From Ziziphus jujuba (taxonomy: Eukaryota > Streptophyta > Magnoliopsida > Rosales > Rhamnaceae): 64,000 nucleotides of DNA. Below are positions 42,890 through 59,757 of this stretch, piece by piece. The position numbers and the translations under genes are program-made. Position 1 is the first letter of the stretch. Every line of letters begins with the position of its first letter. The DNA lies in the NCBI RefSeq assembly GCF_031755915.1, contig NC_083384.1, positions 1,520,001 to 1,584,000 of the forward strand, in the 5' to 3' direction. Under the pieces are notes generated by a model. The model did no database searches and was not told where the DNA came from. It worked only from the letters and a program-made list of their open reading frames with translations.

Positions 42890-44277
42890 TCATGAGCTTA
42901 AGTGCCAGGGACGAGGACACATCACTAGCCAATGCCCAAATAGGAGGATTATCGTGTTGAAAGGTAATGGCAAGCTAGAATTGGAAAGTGAAGAAAGTGA
43001 GGATGAAGCCAAGCAAGAGGAGGAGGACTTGGAGGATGAACCCGAAGCCTTGCAAGCATCCACGGCTGAATTAAACTTGGTTTCTAGGAGAGTACTTGCT
43101 GCATACAAAGATGAGGATGAAATTCAAAGAGAGAACATCTTCCACACCCGATGTGAGATTCAAGGTAAAATTTGTAGTATGATTATTGATAGTGGAAGTT
43201 GTACAAATGTAATTAGTAATCTTGTAGTTGATAAATTAGGTTTAACCTCTATTAAATATCCAGAACCTTATAGATTACAATGGCTTAATGATAGTGGTGA
43301 AGTAAAAGTGAATAAACAAGCCAAGGTAGAATTTAACATAGATAAATATGTGGATGTTGTTTTGTGTGATGTTGTGCCAATGCATGCCAGACATATTTTA
43401 CTAGGTAGACCATGGCAATTTGACAAAGATGCTACTCATTTTGGTCGAGAAAATAGTGTTTTTTTCAGGTTTAAAGGGAAGAAAATCAAACTGGAGCCAT
43501 TGATTCCCAAGGAGGTCTACAAAGATCAACTACAAATGCAACAAAGGAGGGAGGCCGAAAAACTCAAGGAGAAAACAAGTATGGCACCAACGGCTTCACC
43601 ATCCTTTCAAGAAGGTGAGATTGAGGTTGCTGATCAAGGTAAGCTTTCTAAAACCCAAATCGAGTGGAAAAACCAAGAAAAAGCCGAGAGAGGGGTGAAA
43701 AAAAGAGCAAACCTGAGAGCACCAAAAATTTGGAAATTTCTGCCAATGAGAGCCAAACTGAGGGAAGAAAAAGAAAAGAAAGAAAAGAGAGGAAAAACCA
43801 GAATTTTTATTTAAAGCTATCTTGGGTAAGAAACCATTGCTGGTTATGAATTATAAAGATGCTAATTTAAAAATGCTTTTGTTGTATAGAACTTTATCTG
43901 CATTGCTGAGAGCTTTACTTAGTGGAAATTTGAAAATTTAGGAAATATTGTTTGCTAACTTTAAAAAGTGTAATTTTTACCATAATGAGCATGTATTTCT
44001 AGATTTTGTTGTAATAGTGTTTGACCCAGGAGAATTAGTTTGGTTGCAGTTAGGAAAGGAAAGGTTTCCTAAACAAAGAAAGTCAAAGCTCATGCAGCCT
44101 ATGGATGGACTTTTTCAAGTTTTGGAACGGATTAACGAGAATACCTACAAACTTAATTTAATAGGTGAGTATAGTGTTAGTACTGAATTTAATGTTGCTT
44201 ATTTAACTCTTTTTTCTGCAAGTGATGATATTGATTTGAGGACAAATCCTTTTCAAGAGGAGGGGAATGATGTGATT
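42890..44277 (+). pseudogene. Gag C-term, protease, chimeric pol (fragment)
   Basis: Begins abruptly at the zinc knuckle (KCQGRGHITSQCPN). Protease has intact MIIDSGSCTNVIS and GRPWQFDKDATHFG. The open part 42954-43814 is the largest, ending in a frameshift in the charged linker. The pol chimera follows: [18 protein letters not shown], a stop, LFANFKKCNFYHNEHVFLDF, then GKERFPKQRKSKLMQ. It has only one linker; the second linker of the other two copies is absent. This copy therefore shows either the ancestral or a secondarily reduced form. Confidence 0.85.
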
Positions 44278-45391
44278 CCGCCCGAGCCCGCTCAACCAAT
44301 AACCTGCTGGGGTGCTGACCCGACACGGTTGAAGACTAGGCCAATCACAAGAGCTCAAATTAAGAGTTTTAAGGACAACCTGGGAGTATTTATACAGGGG
44401 GTAATCAATCTCAATAGAGCTTGTCCATACTTGAAGATACAAAGCCTATTCTAAGCATCCAAATGGTGGAAGCCGATACGGTCCCGGGTACTAGTTTTGG
44501 TGCAAATATGGACAACGGGCAGCATGAAATGGTTCCAAATCTTTATGGATTCAATACATATGTCTAAGAGGATATGGAATCAAGTCAAGGCATCTTCCAA
44601 GGCATTCAAAAAGGGATTATACGGACAGCTTCAAATTTGGCCTGTTTTTAGTGTATTTTGTGCTGTTTTTACTGTATTTTGCTTTTTCTTCAACTTCCAA
44701 GCGTGGGAAACGTGTAGGACTTCATATTCAGCTTATTTGGCATCCTAGAAAGCATATTGAAGCTGATTTGGAGCTCAATTTGGTCAAAGATTGGTCAAAG
44801 TCAACTTAGTCAAAAAGCTAGTATTATGGTTTCCTAATTTGATTATACTTTTTGTTTTAGGAAATTACCATTAGTTTTTAGTTTTTATTTATTTATTTTA
44901 TGGAACAATAAGTTTAGGAAAGTTATTATTTTATTATTTTCATTGTAAATTAATTAATTCCTAATTCAAAGTAAAGGAATTAATTAATCCAAATTAGATT
45001 AGGAAAAGAGTGAGAATTTCGGCCACCATAGGAAACTACTTTGTATGGCTGGTTTTTCCTTTGTTTTTAGGGTTTTATTTCGTTGCTTTGTAGCATATTT
45101 AAAGGCTTATTTTTCAATAAGAATACAACTTTGATTTGATTGAGAAAATACTTGTGAGATTAATTATCTCTTTGTTCTTTAAGAACACCTAAAACACCAT
45201 TAGAGAATTGGTTGTTTTAGCTTGACTTATCAATAGGTTTTCCATCCCCTATTGTGGTGTCTACATTATACCAAGGTTTCTAACCATAAGTTGGTTAGGG
45301 GTTGAGGTCAATTCCATTAGAACTTGAACTTAATTAAGATCCGGACTAATATAATACGGGTTAAGGAGCAGGTCGTCGTAGGTTCGTATCA
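44278..45391 (+). mobile_element. 3' LTR, full length
   Basis: TGATGTGATTCCGCC to GGTTCGTATCA, about 1114 bases. The polyprotein tail continues into it (TRPITRAQIKSFKDNLGVF) and stops at 44454. It shares private changes (TCTAACCATA, GAGGTCAATTCC) with the end of the LTR at 41907-42805, which supports a local duplication. Confidence 0.8.
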
Positions 45392-45475
45392 ATAAAACAA
45401 GCGGTAAGTGTGCAATATGTGACTTGCCCAAGATCATATTTTATAATGTGGAGATGTAGTATCTCATTGGACAAC
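45392..45475 (+). repeat. 84-bp direct repeat, copy 2
   Basis: Same sequence as 42806-42889. It continues without a break into the plastid spacer before petN, so it is the original position. Confidence 0.9.
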
Positions 45476-45920
45476 CACTATGTTGTTTCCCATAAAAAAT
45501 GTGTATCCATGTAATAACAGATTTCTTTTCTCTTGAACAGTAGAAAAATTAAGATAAAATAGAAAAAAGGTTCCATTCTTTCCCATTGCCCATATAAAAC
45601 TTTGGTAAGAGTCGGGTCATCGAAATAGAAAAGTTATGAAGAATACGGTTGGAATCAATTCCCTACCATTAATATTCCTTTCGAAATACAAACATGGGAA
45701 TAATTACAATATTTGTTTGATTGAAAGAGTTCATATATTATTCATAGAATCCATTACTCCACTAGAATCAAACACCGTTTCGAAATGAAGATGTTTTTTA
45801 TTTCCATTTCAAAATGGAATTTTAATTTAAATAGTGAAATTAAAATAAAAAAAGGCTTTGCAGGAAGACCTATAAAAAAAATTGATACAGTTTGGTTCCT
45901 AAAATCAATTAGCAGTACTT
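45476..45920. other. psbM-petN spacer (plastid)
   Basis: Plastid-type AT-rich spacer at the 3' side of petN. psbM itself is not seen. Confidence 0.5.
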
Positions 45921-48647
<2,727 letters not shown>

Positions 48648-48652
48648 TCAGA

Positions 48653-51472
<2,820 letters not shown>

Positions 51473-51619
51473 GATACCCAATAATATGGTATCCAAGCTA
51501 AGTAATTCGATGATACCAGTGGAATTCAGGTCTCTCTAGTTCGAGTAGGACCATAGTTCCTGAATTTCTATGCAAATCAAGATCGAGAAAAGGAAGTTTT
51601 CTAATCATTGACCCAAACC

Positions 51620-53019
51620 CATTGGATACTACTGTACGAACATCAGATGCTGGATATCTTACACACAGACTTATTGACTAGTTCAACACATTGTTGTATG
51701 TAGAATAGATTGTGGCAGCGCCCAAGGTATTTATGTGAGTCCTCGCAATGGGATGATGTCGAAAAGAATTTTTATCCAAACATTGATTGGTCATGTATTA
51801 GCAGACGATATATATATAGGCCCTAGATGTATTGCCATCCGAAATCAAGATATTGGGATTGGACTTGTTAATCGATTCATAACCTTTCAAACACAATCAA
51901 TATCTATTCGAACTCCCTTTACTTGTAAGACCACTTCTTGGATCTGCCGATTATGTTATGGTCGGAGCCCCACTCATGGTGACCTGGTCGAATTGGGAGA
52001 AGCTGTAGGTATTACTATGGGTCAATATATTGGGGAACCGGGCACTCAACTAACATTAAAAACTTTTCACACTGGTGGGGTATTTATAGGGGGTACTGCA
52101 GAACATGTACGAGCCCCTTCTAATGGAAAAATAAAATTCAATGAGAATTTTGTTCATCCTACACATACACGTCATGGGCACTTGAGTACCAATGTATACT
52201 ATGCACTGAATTTACATATAGTAATGTCCATCTCTTACCAAAAACAAGTCATTTATGGATATTGTCAGGAGGTTCATGCCAATCCAGTGTCGTCCCCCTT
52301 TCACTTCACAAAGATCAAGATCAAATGAACGTTCATTTTCTTTCTACCAAAGGAAAAATGTTTTCTAATGTTTCAGGAAATCCAATAAATAATGATCAAG
52401 TAAAACACAAATTCTTTACTTAAGGTCTTTCTGGTAAAAAAGAAAGTATCATTTCGGTTTATTCAGAATTTAATTGAATCATATATAGAGGTTGTTGTAA
52501 TTTCATATTTCCTTCTATTCTACATGAGAATTTTGATTTATTTTTATTGCCAAAGACACGATGAAATAGATTCATTGTTCCATTCCAGTGGATTCAAAAA
52601 TGGGAGAAAGAACTAATGCCTCATCCCACTATTTTGATTGAAATATTATTTTTGCTTATTTTGATGATCCTCAATACCAAATAAAAAGTTCAGGAATTAC
52701 TAAATATGGGATGATAGGGTTGTATTCAATCCTCAAAAAAGAGGATTTGCTTGAGTATCGAGGAGTCAAAGAATGTAAGCCAAAATACCAAATGAAAGTA
52801 GATTGGTTTTTTTTCATTCCCGAGGAAGTGCATTTTTACTCGAATCTTCTTCCATAATGGTATAGAATAACAGTATCATTGGAGTAGATACACGAATCAC
52901 TTTAAATATAAGAAGTCGAGCAGGCAGATTGGTACGAGTGGAGAGAAAGAAAAAAGATTGAACTTAAAATCTTTTATGGAGATATCCATTTTGCTGTAGA
53001 GATGGATAAGATATTTTGA
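51620..53019 (+). pseudogene. rpoC2: rpoC2, N-terminal and central parts deleted
   Basis: Beta'' subunit of the plastid-encoded polymerase. The first 190 or so codons are missing; it begins [19 protein letters not shown]. An open stretch 51735-52328 reads [60 protein letters not shown] and [20 protein letters not shown]. At [10 protein letters not shown] about 70 codons are lost in frame. Later parts ([55 protein letters not shown]) end at 53019 with a jump to the 16S-trnI spacer. The C-terminal half is absent. Confidence 0.88.
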
Positions 53020-53129
53020 GTCCCCATGTCCCTCCCGTGTGGCGATATGGGGGTGTAAAAAAGGAAAGAGAGGGATGGGGTTTCTCTCACTTTTGGCATA
53101 ACGGGCCCCCAATTGGAGGCCTGCATGAC

Positions 53130-54119
53130 AGGCTATTAGCTCAGTGGTAGAGCGTGCCCCTGATAATTGCATCGTTGTGCCTGGGCTGTGAGGGCTCTCA
53201 TCCACATGGATAGTTCAATGTGCTCATTAGCGCCTAACCCTGAGATGTGGATCATCCAAGGCACATTAGCATGGCGTACTTCTCCTATTCGAACTCAGGT
53301 TTGAAACCGAACTTCTCCTTAAGAGGATATATGGGGCGATTCAGGTGGCATCCAATGTAGATCCACCTTTTTATTCACTCATGGGATCGGGCCAGTCCGG
53401 GAGGGACTGCCACGACTCTATTTTCAAGAATCCATACACCCCTTATTAGTATATGGACAGTTATCTTTCGAGCACAGGTTTAGGTTTGTCCTCCAGGAGG
53501 GACCACCACGACTCCTCTTTTCTCGAGATCGCCCCTTTTATTCTGGGGTAATGGAGAGATCATACAATTCGAGCCTTTTTTTCATGCTTTTCCTGGAGGT
53601 CTATAGAAAGCTGCAATCAATAAGATTTTCCAAATCCTCCCTTCTCGAAAGGAAGAGCGTGATTTTTTTTGTCCTTTCTGCAGGGACCAAGAGATTGGAT
53701 CTATTTGTAAGAAGAATGATTAGCTGATAAATAACTCACTCCTTGGTCTTCGACCCCCTCAATCACTACAAACGCCCCTAATCAGTGCAATGGGATGTGT
53801 CTATTTATCTATCTATTGACTCAAAATGGAAGTGGGTTTGAAAAAGGATCTTAGAGTGTCTAGAGTTGGGCCAAAAGGGTCTTTAACATCTTCTTTTTTC
53901 TTCTCATCAGAGTTATTTCACAAAGACTTGCCATGGTAAGGAAGAAGGGAGGAACAAGCACACCTAGAGAGCGCAATACAATGGAGAGTTGTATGCTACA
54001 TTCAGGAAGGATGAATTGCTCTCGAAAAAGAATATATTGATTCTCTCCCAATTGGTTGGACCATAGTGCAATGATTTACTTCACGGGCGAGGTCTTTAGT
54101 TCAAGTCTAGAATGGCCTA
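53130..54119 (+). tRNA. trnI-GAU: trnI-GAU with group II intron, decayed
   Basis: The 5' exon (53130-53166) reads GGCTATTAGCTCAGTGGTAG, then AGCGTGCCCCTGATAA with the GAT anticodon. The intron includes TTGTGCCTGGGCTGTGAGGG and GGCGTACTTCTCCTATTCG. The 3' exon (54085-54119) reads GGGCGAGGTCTTTAGTTCAA then GTCTAGAATGGCCTA. Changes in the T stem and acceptor 3' end. It is preceded by 16S-trnI spacer only; 16S rRNA is not in the window. Confidence 0.88.
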
Positions 54120-54183
54120 GCTGCACCAAGGAATGGAATAGAAGAAGCATTTGAATCCTTCATGCATGCTCCACTAGGCTCGG

Positions 54184-55056
54184 GGGGATATAGCTTAGTT
54201 GGTAGAGTTGTGCTCTTACAATTGGGTTGTTGCGATTACGGGTTGGATGTCTAATTGTCCAAGCGGTAATAATAGTCTCTTGTACCTGAACTAGCAGCTC
54301 ACTTTTTCTAAGTAATAGGGCAGAGGACCGAAACATGCCACTGAAAGACTCTACTAAGACAAAGATGGGCTGTCAAGAACGTAGAGGAGGTAGGATGGGC
54401 AGTTAGTCAAATCTAGTATGGATCGTACATGGACAGTAGTTGGAGTCGACGGCTATCCTAGGGTTCCCTCATCTGGGATCCCTGGGGAAAAGGATCAAGT
54501 TGGCTCTTACGAATAGCTTGATGCATTATATCCCTTCAAGCCCTTGAGCAAAATGCAGCAAAATGAAAGAAAATCCATGGACCGACCCCATCGTCTCCAC
54601 CCCGTAGGAACTATAAGATCACCCCAAGGATGCCTTCGGCATCCACGGTTTATAGACTGGCCATAAAACCCTGTTCAATAAGTGGAATGTATTAGCTGTC
54701 CACTTTCAAGTTAGGCAGTAAGGGTCAGAGAAGGGCAATCACTCATTCTTAAAACCACCATTCTTACGACCAAAGAGTCGAGTGGAAAAGTGAGGAAAGC
54801 TTTTTGTTCCTGGTTCTCCTATAGCTAGATCCTCCAGAACTACAAGAATCCTTAGTTAGAATGGGATTTCAACTTAGCACCTTTTGAGATTTTGAGAAGA
54901 GTTGCTATTTGGAGAGCATAGTACAATGAAAGTTCTAAGCTATGTTCGGGGGGGAGTTATTGTCTATCGTTGGCCTCTATGGTAGAATCAGCCGGGGGCC
55001 TGAAAGGCGGTGGTTTACCCTGTGGTGGATGTCAGTGGTTCGAGTCCGCTTATCTT
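54184..55056 (+). tRNA. trnA-UGC: trnA-UGC with group II intron, anticodon mutated
   Basis: The 5' exon (54184-54220) reads GGGGATATAGCTTAGTTGGT, then AGAGTTGTGCTCTTACA. The anticodon is TAC where TGC is expected, a G-to-A change. The intron matches the plastid trnA intron (GTTGCGATTACGGGTTGGAT, TCTCCACCCCGTAGGAACTA). The 3' exon (about 55022-55056) reads GTGGTGGATGTCAGTGGTTC then GAGTCCGCTTATC and is degraded at its end. Confidence 0.85.
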
Positions 55057-55216
55057 AACTCGTGAACTTAGCCGATACAAAGCTATATGATAGCATCCAA
55101 TTTTTTCAAGCCGGCAGTTCGATCTATACTATGATTTAGCATTCATGGATATTGATAAGGTCCTCCCATTTAGCAGCACCTTAGGGGATGGCATAGCTTT
55201 AAAGTTAAAGGTGAAG

Positions 55217-57964
55217 TTCAAATGAGGATACCTAGACACCCAGAGACGAGGAAGGGCATAATAAATGACGAAATGCTTCGGGGAGTTGAAAATAAGCATA
55301 GATTCGGAGACTCCTAAATAGGCCAACCTTTCGAACTACTGCTGAATCCATAGGCAGGCAAGAGATAACATGGTGAACTAAAACATCTTAGTAGCTAGAG
55401 GAAAAGAAAGCAAAAGCGATTCCCATAGTAGTGGCGAGTGAAATGGGAGCAGCCTAAACCGTGAAAACAGGGTTGTGGGAAAGGAATACAGGCATCGTGC
55501 TACTAAGTAAAGCAGTGGAATGCTGCACCCTAGATGGAGAGAGTCCAATAGTCAAAAGTATCACTAGCTTACACTCTGACTTGAGTAGCATGGGACACAT
55601 GGAATCCTGTGTGAATTACCAAGGACCACCATGCAACGCTAAATACTCCTCGGTGACCGATAGTGAAGTAGTACCGTGAGGGAAGGGTGAAAATAACCCC
55701 TGTCGGAGAGTGAAATAACACATGAAACCATAAGCTCCCAAGCAGTGCGAGGAGACTAGGGCTTTGACCGTGTGCCTATTGAAGAATGAGCTGACGACTT
55801 ATAGGCAGTGGCTTGGTTAAGGGAACCCACCGAAGCCGTAGCAAAAGTGAGTCTTCATAGGGCAACTGTCACTGCTTATGGATCCAAACTTGGGTGATCT
55901 ATCCATGACCAGGATGAAGCTTGGGTGAAACTAAGTGGAGGTCTAAACCAAATGATGTTGAAGAATCAGTGGATGAGTTGTGGTTAGGGGTGAAATGCCA
56001 CTTGAACCCACAGTTAGCTGATTCTCCCCGAAATGCATGGAGGTGCAGCAGTTGACTAGACATCTAGGGGTAAAGCATTGTTTCGTTGTAGGCCACGACA
56101 GCGGTACCAAACCGAGGCAAACTCTGAATACTAGATATGACCTCAAAATAATAGGGGTCAAGGTTGGCTAGTGAGACAATGGGGGATAAGCTTCATCGTC
56201 GAAAGGGAAACAGCTCGAATCACCAGCTAAGCCCCTAAATGATCGCTCAGTGATAATGGAGGTAAGGTACAGAGACAGCCAGGAGGTTTACCTAGAAGCA
56301 GCCACCCTTAAAAGAGTGCGTAATAGCTCACTGATTAAGCACTCTTGCACCAATGATGAATGAGGCTAGGCAATCTGCCAAAGCTGTGGGATGTAAAAAT
56401 GTATCGGTAGGGGAGCATTCCACCTAGTGGGAAGCACCCACGCGAGCAGTGGTAGATAAAATGGAAGTGAGAATGTCAGCTTGAGTAATGCAAACATTGG
56501 TGAGAATCCAATCCCATGAGAACCTAAGGGTTCCTCTGTAAGGTTCGTCCAGGGAAAGTGAGTCAGGGCCCAAGATAGGCCGAAAGGCATAGTTGATGGA
56601 CAACAAGTGAATATTCTTGTACTACCCCTTGTTGGTCTCGAGGGATGGACGAGGCTAGGTTAGCCAAAAGATGGTTATCAATTTAAGGACACAAGGTGCC
56701 CCTGCCTTTTTAGGGTAAGAAGGGGTAGATAAAATGCCCCGAGCCAATGTTCAAGTACCAGGCACTATGGCGCCAAAGTAAACTATGCCATACTCCTAGG
56801 AAAAGATCCATCGACCTCCAACAAAAGGGTACCTGTACCCAAACCTGACACAGGTGGATAGGTAGAGAATACCTAGGGGTGCGAGACAAATCTCTCTAAG
56901 GGGTGCTTCCTCATAAAGAGGGTCGCAGTGACCAAGCTTGAGCGACTGTTTACCAAAAACACAGGTCTCCACAAAGTCATAAGACCATGTATGGGGGCTA
57001 ACGCATGCCCAGTGCCAAAAGGTTAAGGAAGTTGATGACTTGACAACATTGGAGTCGGTGATCGAAGCCCTGGTGAACGGCGACCATAACTATAATACTC
57101 CTAAGGTAGCAAAATTCCTTGTCTGGTAAGTTTCGACCTGCACGAAAGGCGTAATGATCTGGACACTGTCTTGGAGAGAACCTCGGTGAAATAGACATGA
57201 CTGTGAAGATGCGGACTACCTGTACCTGGATAGAAAAACCTATGAAGCTTCACTATTCCTTGGGGTTGGCTTTGGGCCTTTCCTGCACAGCTTAGGTGTA
57301 GCTTAAAGAAGGCTTCCTTTTGGAGGGGCCTGAGCCATCAATGAGATGCCACTCTGGAAGAGCTAGAATTCTAACCTTGCATCAGGAGCTACGGGCCAAA
57401 GGACAGTCTCAGGTAGACAGTTACCATGGGGCGTAGGCCTTCCAAAAGGTAACGGAGGCATGCAAAGGTTTCCTCAGGCTAGATGGAGATTGGCCCTTGA
57501 GTTGAAAGGTAGAAGGGAGCTTGACTGTAAGACCCACCCATCGAGCAGGGACAAATGTCGACCTTAGTGATCTGACAGTGCCGAGTGGAAGGGCCATCGC
57601 TTAACTAATAAAAGTTACTCTAGGGATGACAGGCTGTTCTTCCCCAAGAGTTCAAATCGACGGGAAGGTTTGGCACCTCGATGTTGGCTCTTCGCCGCTT
57701 GGGGCTGTAGTATGTCCCAAGGGTTGGGCTGTTCACCCATTAAAGCGGTATGTGAGCTTCAGAACATCATAAGACAGTTCAGTCCATATCTAGTGTGGCC
57801 ATTAGAGCATTGAGAGGACGTTTCCCTAGTATGGGAGGACTGGGAAGGACGCACCTCTGGTGTACCAGCTAACGTGCCCACGGTAAACGCTGGGTAGCCA
57901 AGTACCAAGGGGATAACTGTTGAAAGTATCTAAGTAGTAAGCCCACCCTAAGATGAGTGCTCTC
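55217..57964 (+). rRNA. rrn23: 23S rRNA, plastid-derived, decayed
   Basis: Starts TTCAAATGAGGATACCTAGA; the normal start has 15 more bases between two GGA words, lost here. Well-known parts are kept: GGAAAAGAAAGCAAAAGCGA, GTAGTACCGTGAGGGAAGGG, AGTGCGTAATAGCTCACTGA, ATAATACTCCTAAGGTAGCA and TGACAGGCTGTTCTTCCCCA. Many G/C to A/T changes. The 3' end is placed about 100 bases before the 4.5S gene by the usual spacing. Length about 2.75 kb, against about 2.81 kb normally. Confidence 0.9.
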
Positions 57965-58066
57965 CTAATCCGAATTCCCTAGAGCTTCCGATATCACAGC
58001 CAAGATAGCGACAAGTGTTTTTGCCCATGCGGGGGGTGAAGCGGAAGAAGTTTTGAGAATTCAAGA

Positions 58067-58169
58067 GAAGATCACAACAAGATAAGCCATTTATCATTAC
58101 AATAGGTGTCAAATGGAAGTGCAGTGATGTATGCAGCCAAGGCATCCTAACAGACCGGTAGACTTGAAC
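58067..58169 (+). rRNA. rrn4.5: 4.5S rRNA, plastid-derived
   Basis: GAAGATCACAACAAGATAAG to GACCGGTAGACTTGAAC, 103 bases, the normal length. Several C-to-T and G-to-A changes in the 5' third. Confidence 0.85.
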
Positions 58170-58227
58170 CTTGTTCCTACATGACCCGATCAATTTGATC
58201 ACGCATTTACCATCTTTTTTCATTGTT

Positions 58228-58288
58228 CAACTCTTTGACAACATGAAAAAACCATTTCTCAACTCTTTGACAACATGAAAAAAACCGA
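58228..58288 (+). repeat. Tandem duplication, 32-base unit
   Basis: CAACTCTTTGACAACATGAA occurs at 58228 and again at 58260 in the 4.5S-5S spacer. One copy is normal for plastomes I remember; the second may be a local duplication. Confidence 0.75.
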
Positions 58289-58424
58289 AAGCTCTGCCCT
58301 CCCTCTCTATCTATCCAAGGGATGGAAGGGCAAAGGCCTTTGGTGTCTCCCCCAATCAAGAATTAGGGCCTCACAATCACTACTAATATGCTCTTCTCTC
58401 ATGCCTTTCTTCATTCATGGTTCG

Positions 58425-58547
58425 ATATTCTTGTGTCGAAGGTGTAGAGGAACCACACCAATCCATCCCGAACTTGGTGGTTAAATTCTACTACGGTGAC
58501 GATACTATATGGGAGGTCCTGTAGAAAAATAGATCAATGCTAGGATG
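58425..58547 (+). rRNA. rrn5: 5S rRNA, plastid-derived
   Basis: TATTCTTGTGTCGAAGGTGT, then AGAGGAACCACACCAATCCA, TCCCGAACTTGGTGGTTAAA and ATGCTAGGATG. About 123 bases. Decayed at several paired positions. Confidence 0.85.
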
Positions 58548-58800
58548 ATAAAAAGCTTCACACCTCTCATTCTTATTACATTATTTTTTCAATATGAAAA
58601 ATAAAAATGAAAAATGAAAAGGTCATCTTATTCAAACCCCCAATTATGAAATTCCTTCTCTCCCACTTCACACCTCAGAATGCGCCATTCTTATATAGAA
58701 AGAGGCACTTTCACATCTTCTAAACCCAAAATGACTGGGGAGAGGAAAGGTTCCTTTTTTTTAGGGTACTCCCCGGAATAGATCCAGTGGAGACAGGGTG

Positions 58801-58824
58801 GGGCCAGTAGCTTAGAGGATTAGA
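58801..58824 (+). pseudogene. trnR-ACG: trnR-ACG remnant (5' third)
   Basis: GGGCCAGTAGCTTAGAGGAT then TAGA matches the 5' part of trnR-ACG. The anticodon and 3' half are deleted; the next bases (CTGGCCAAAAAGGGAAGGAC) match the sequence that normally follows the tRNA. Confidence 0.7.
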
Positions 58825-59421
58825 CTGGCCAAAAAGGGAAGGACTTTTCCCTTTGAGGGTAGGAAAATCATGATAAGGATTGCGGACCCCAAGCTATGGA
58901 ATTTGGGCTTAGGTCTTTTGTCAAAATGGAACGGCCTTACTCTTTCTTTTTATTTATTGTTAATGGTGGATAAATTAAATATAGTATGCCCAGCCCGAAG
59001 ACCGAATCGGTATATTTTTTTGTTTTATGCCCTATAATTCTTTCTCAGCTAGTCTGGGGCAGAATAGCGGAGAAAGTATAAGTATTAGTAGCATGGCAAA
59101 AATGCGTTCCTCGTCATTAATATTTTTACTCGCAGTAATTGTGGCCTACCAAGTGAATTGATGACTGCATCTTTGATGCACTTGCTAGTACATATGAGAA
59201 TTCTTAATTGGATAGTTGTAAATAGCCACAGACTGTGGATCAACGGATTATCCCAGACCTACACGGAGGTATTGACAGTGATTCTCAAATATCGCAGAAC
59301 AGAATGTGATGTGATGAGATAGAATGCAATAGAAACAAATACACAGGGAATGAGTTACCTACTCTTAACGGTCAAAGCGAACCCTTTCATTCTGAATTGT
59401 TTAATTAAAAATGAATCAAAT
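58825..59421. other. trnR-trnN spacer (plastid)
   Basis: Plastid inverted-repeat spacer in normal order. No gene is seen. Confidence 0.6.
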
Positions 59422-59493
59422 CTCCCCAAGTAGGATTTGAACCCCATATCAGTTAGTTAACAGCCAACTGCTCTACCACTAAGCTACTGAGGA
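59422..59493 (-). tRNA. trnN-GUU: trnN-GUU
   Basis: Reverse reading begins TCCTCAGTAGCTTAGTGGTA, then GAGCAGTTGGCTGTTAACTA with anticodon GTT, and GGGGTTCAAATCCTACTTGG. All arms are recognisable; several C-to-T type changes (TTCAAATC for TTCGAATC). Confidence 0.88.
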
Positions 59494-59757
59494 GCAACAA
59501 GAGATTAGATCTCATAGAGTTCAATTTCTGTTCTCAACCCATGACCAATATGAGCTCAAAGTTTCCTTTATAACTCTCGGAACTTCTTCTTATTGGCTCC
59601 GTTCCATGCCTCATTTTATAGGGAACCTAAAAATGGCTCTATTTCATTATATTCCATCTACATCGCAATTCCATTCATTTAATATCCCTTTGGTGTCATT
59701 GAGATAAGAGATGTTGTTTGTAGTCTATCTCTTTCTATTTCTATATATATATATGGA

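Noticed and set aside
53130..54119. Functional nuclear use of the plastid tRNAs
   Set aside because: Acceptor and T-stem changes and plastid group II introns, which the nucleus does not splice, make it very unlikely for trnI and trnA.
55129..58484. Several short open frames inside the rRNA operon
   Set aside because: They are shadows over the trnA, 23S, 4.5S and 5S genes.
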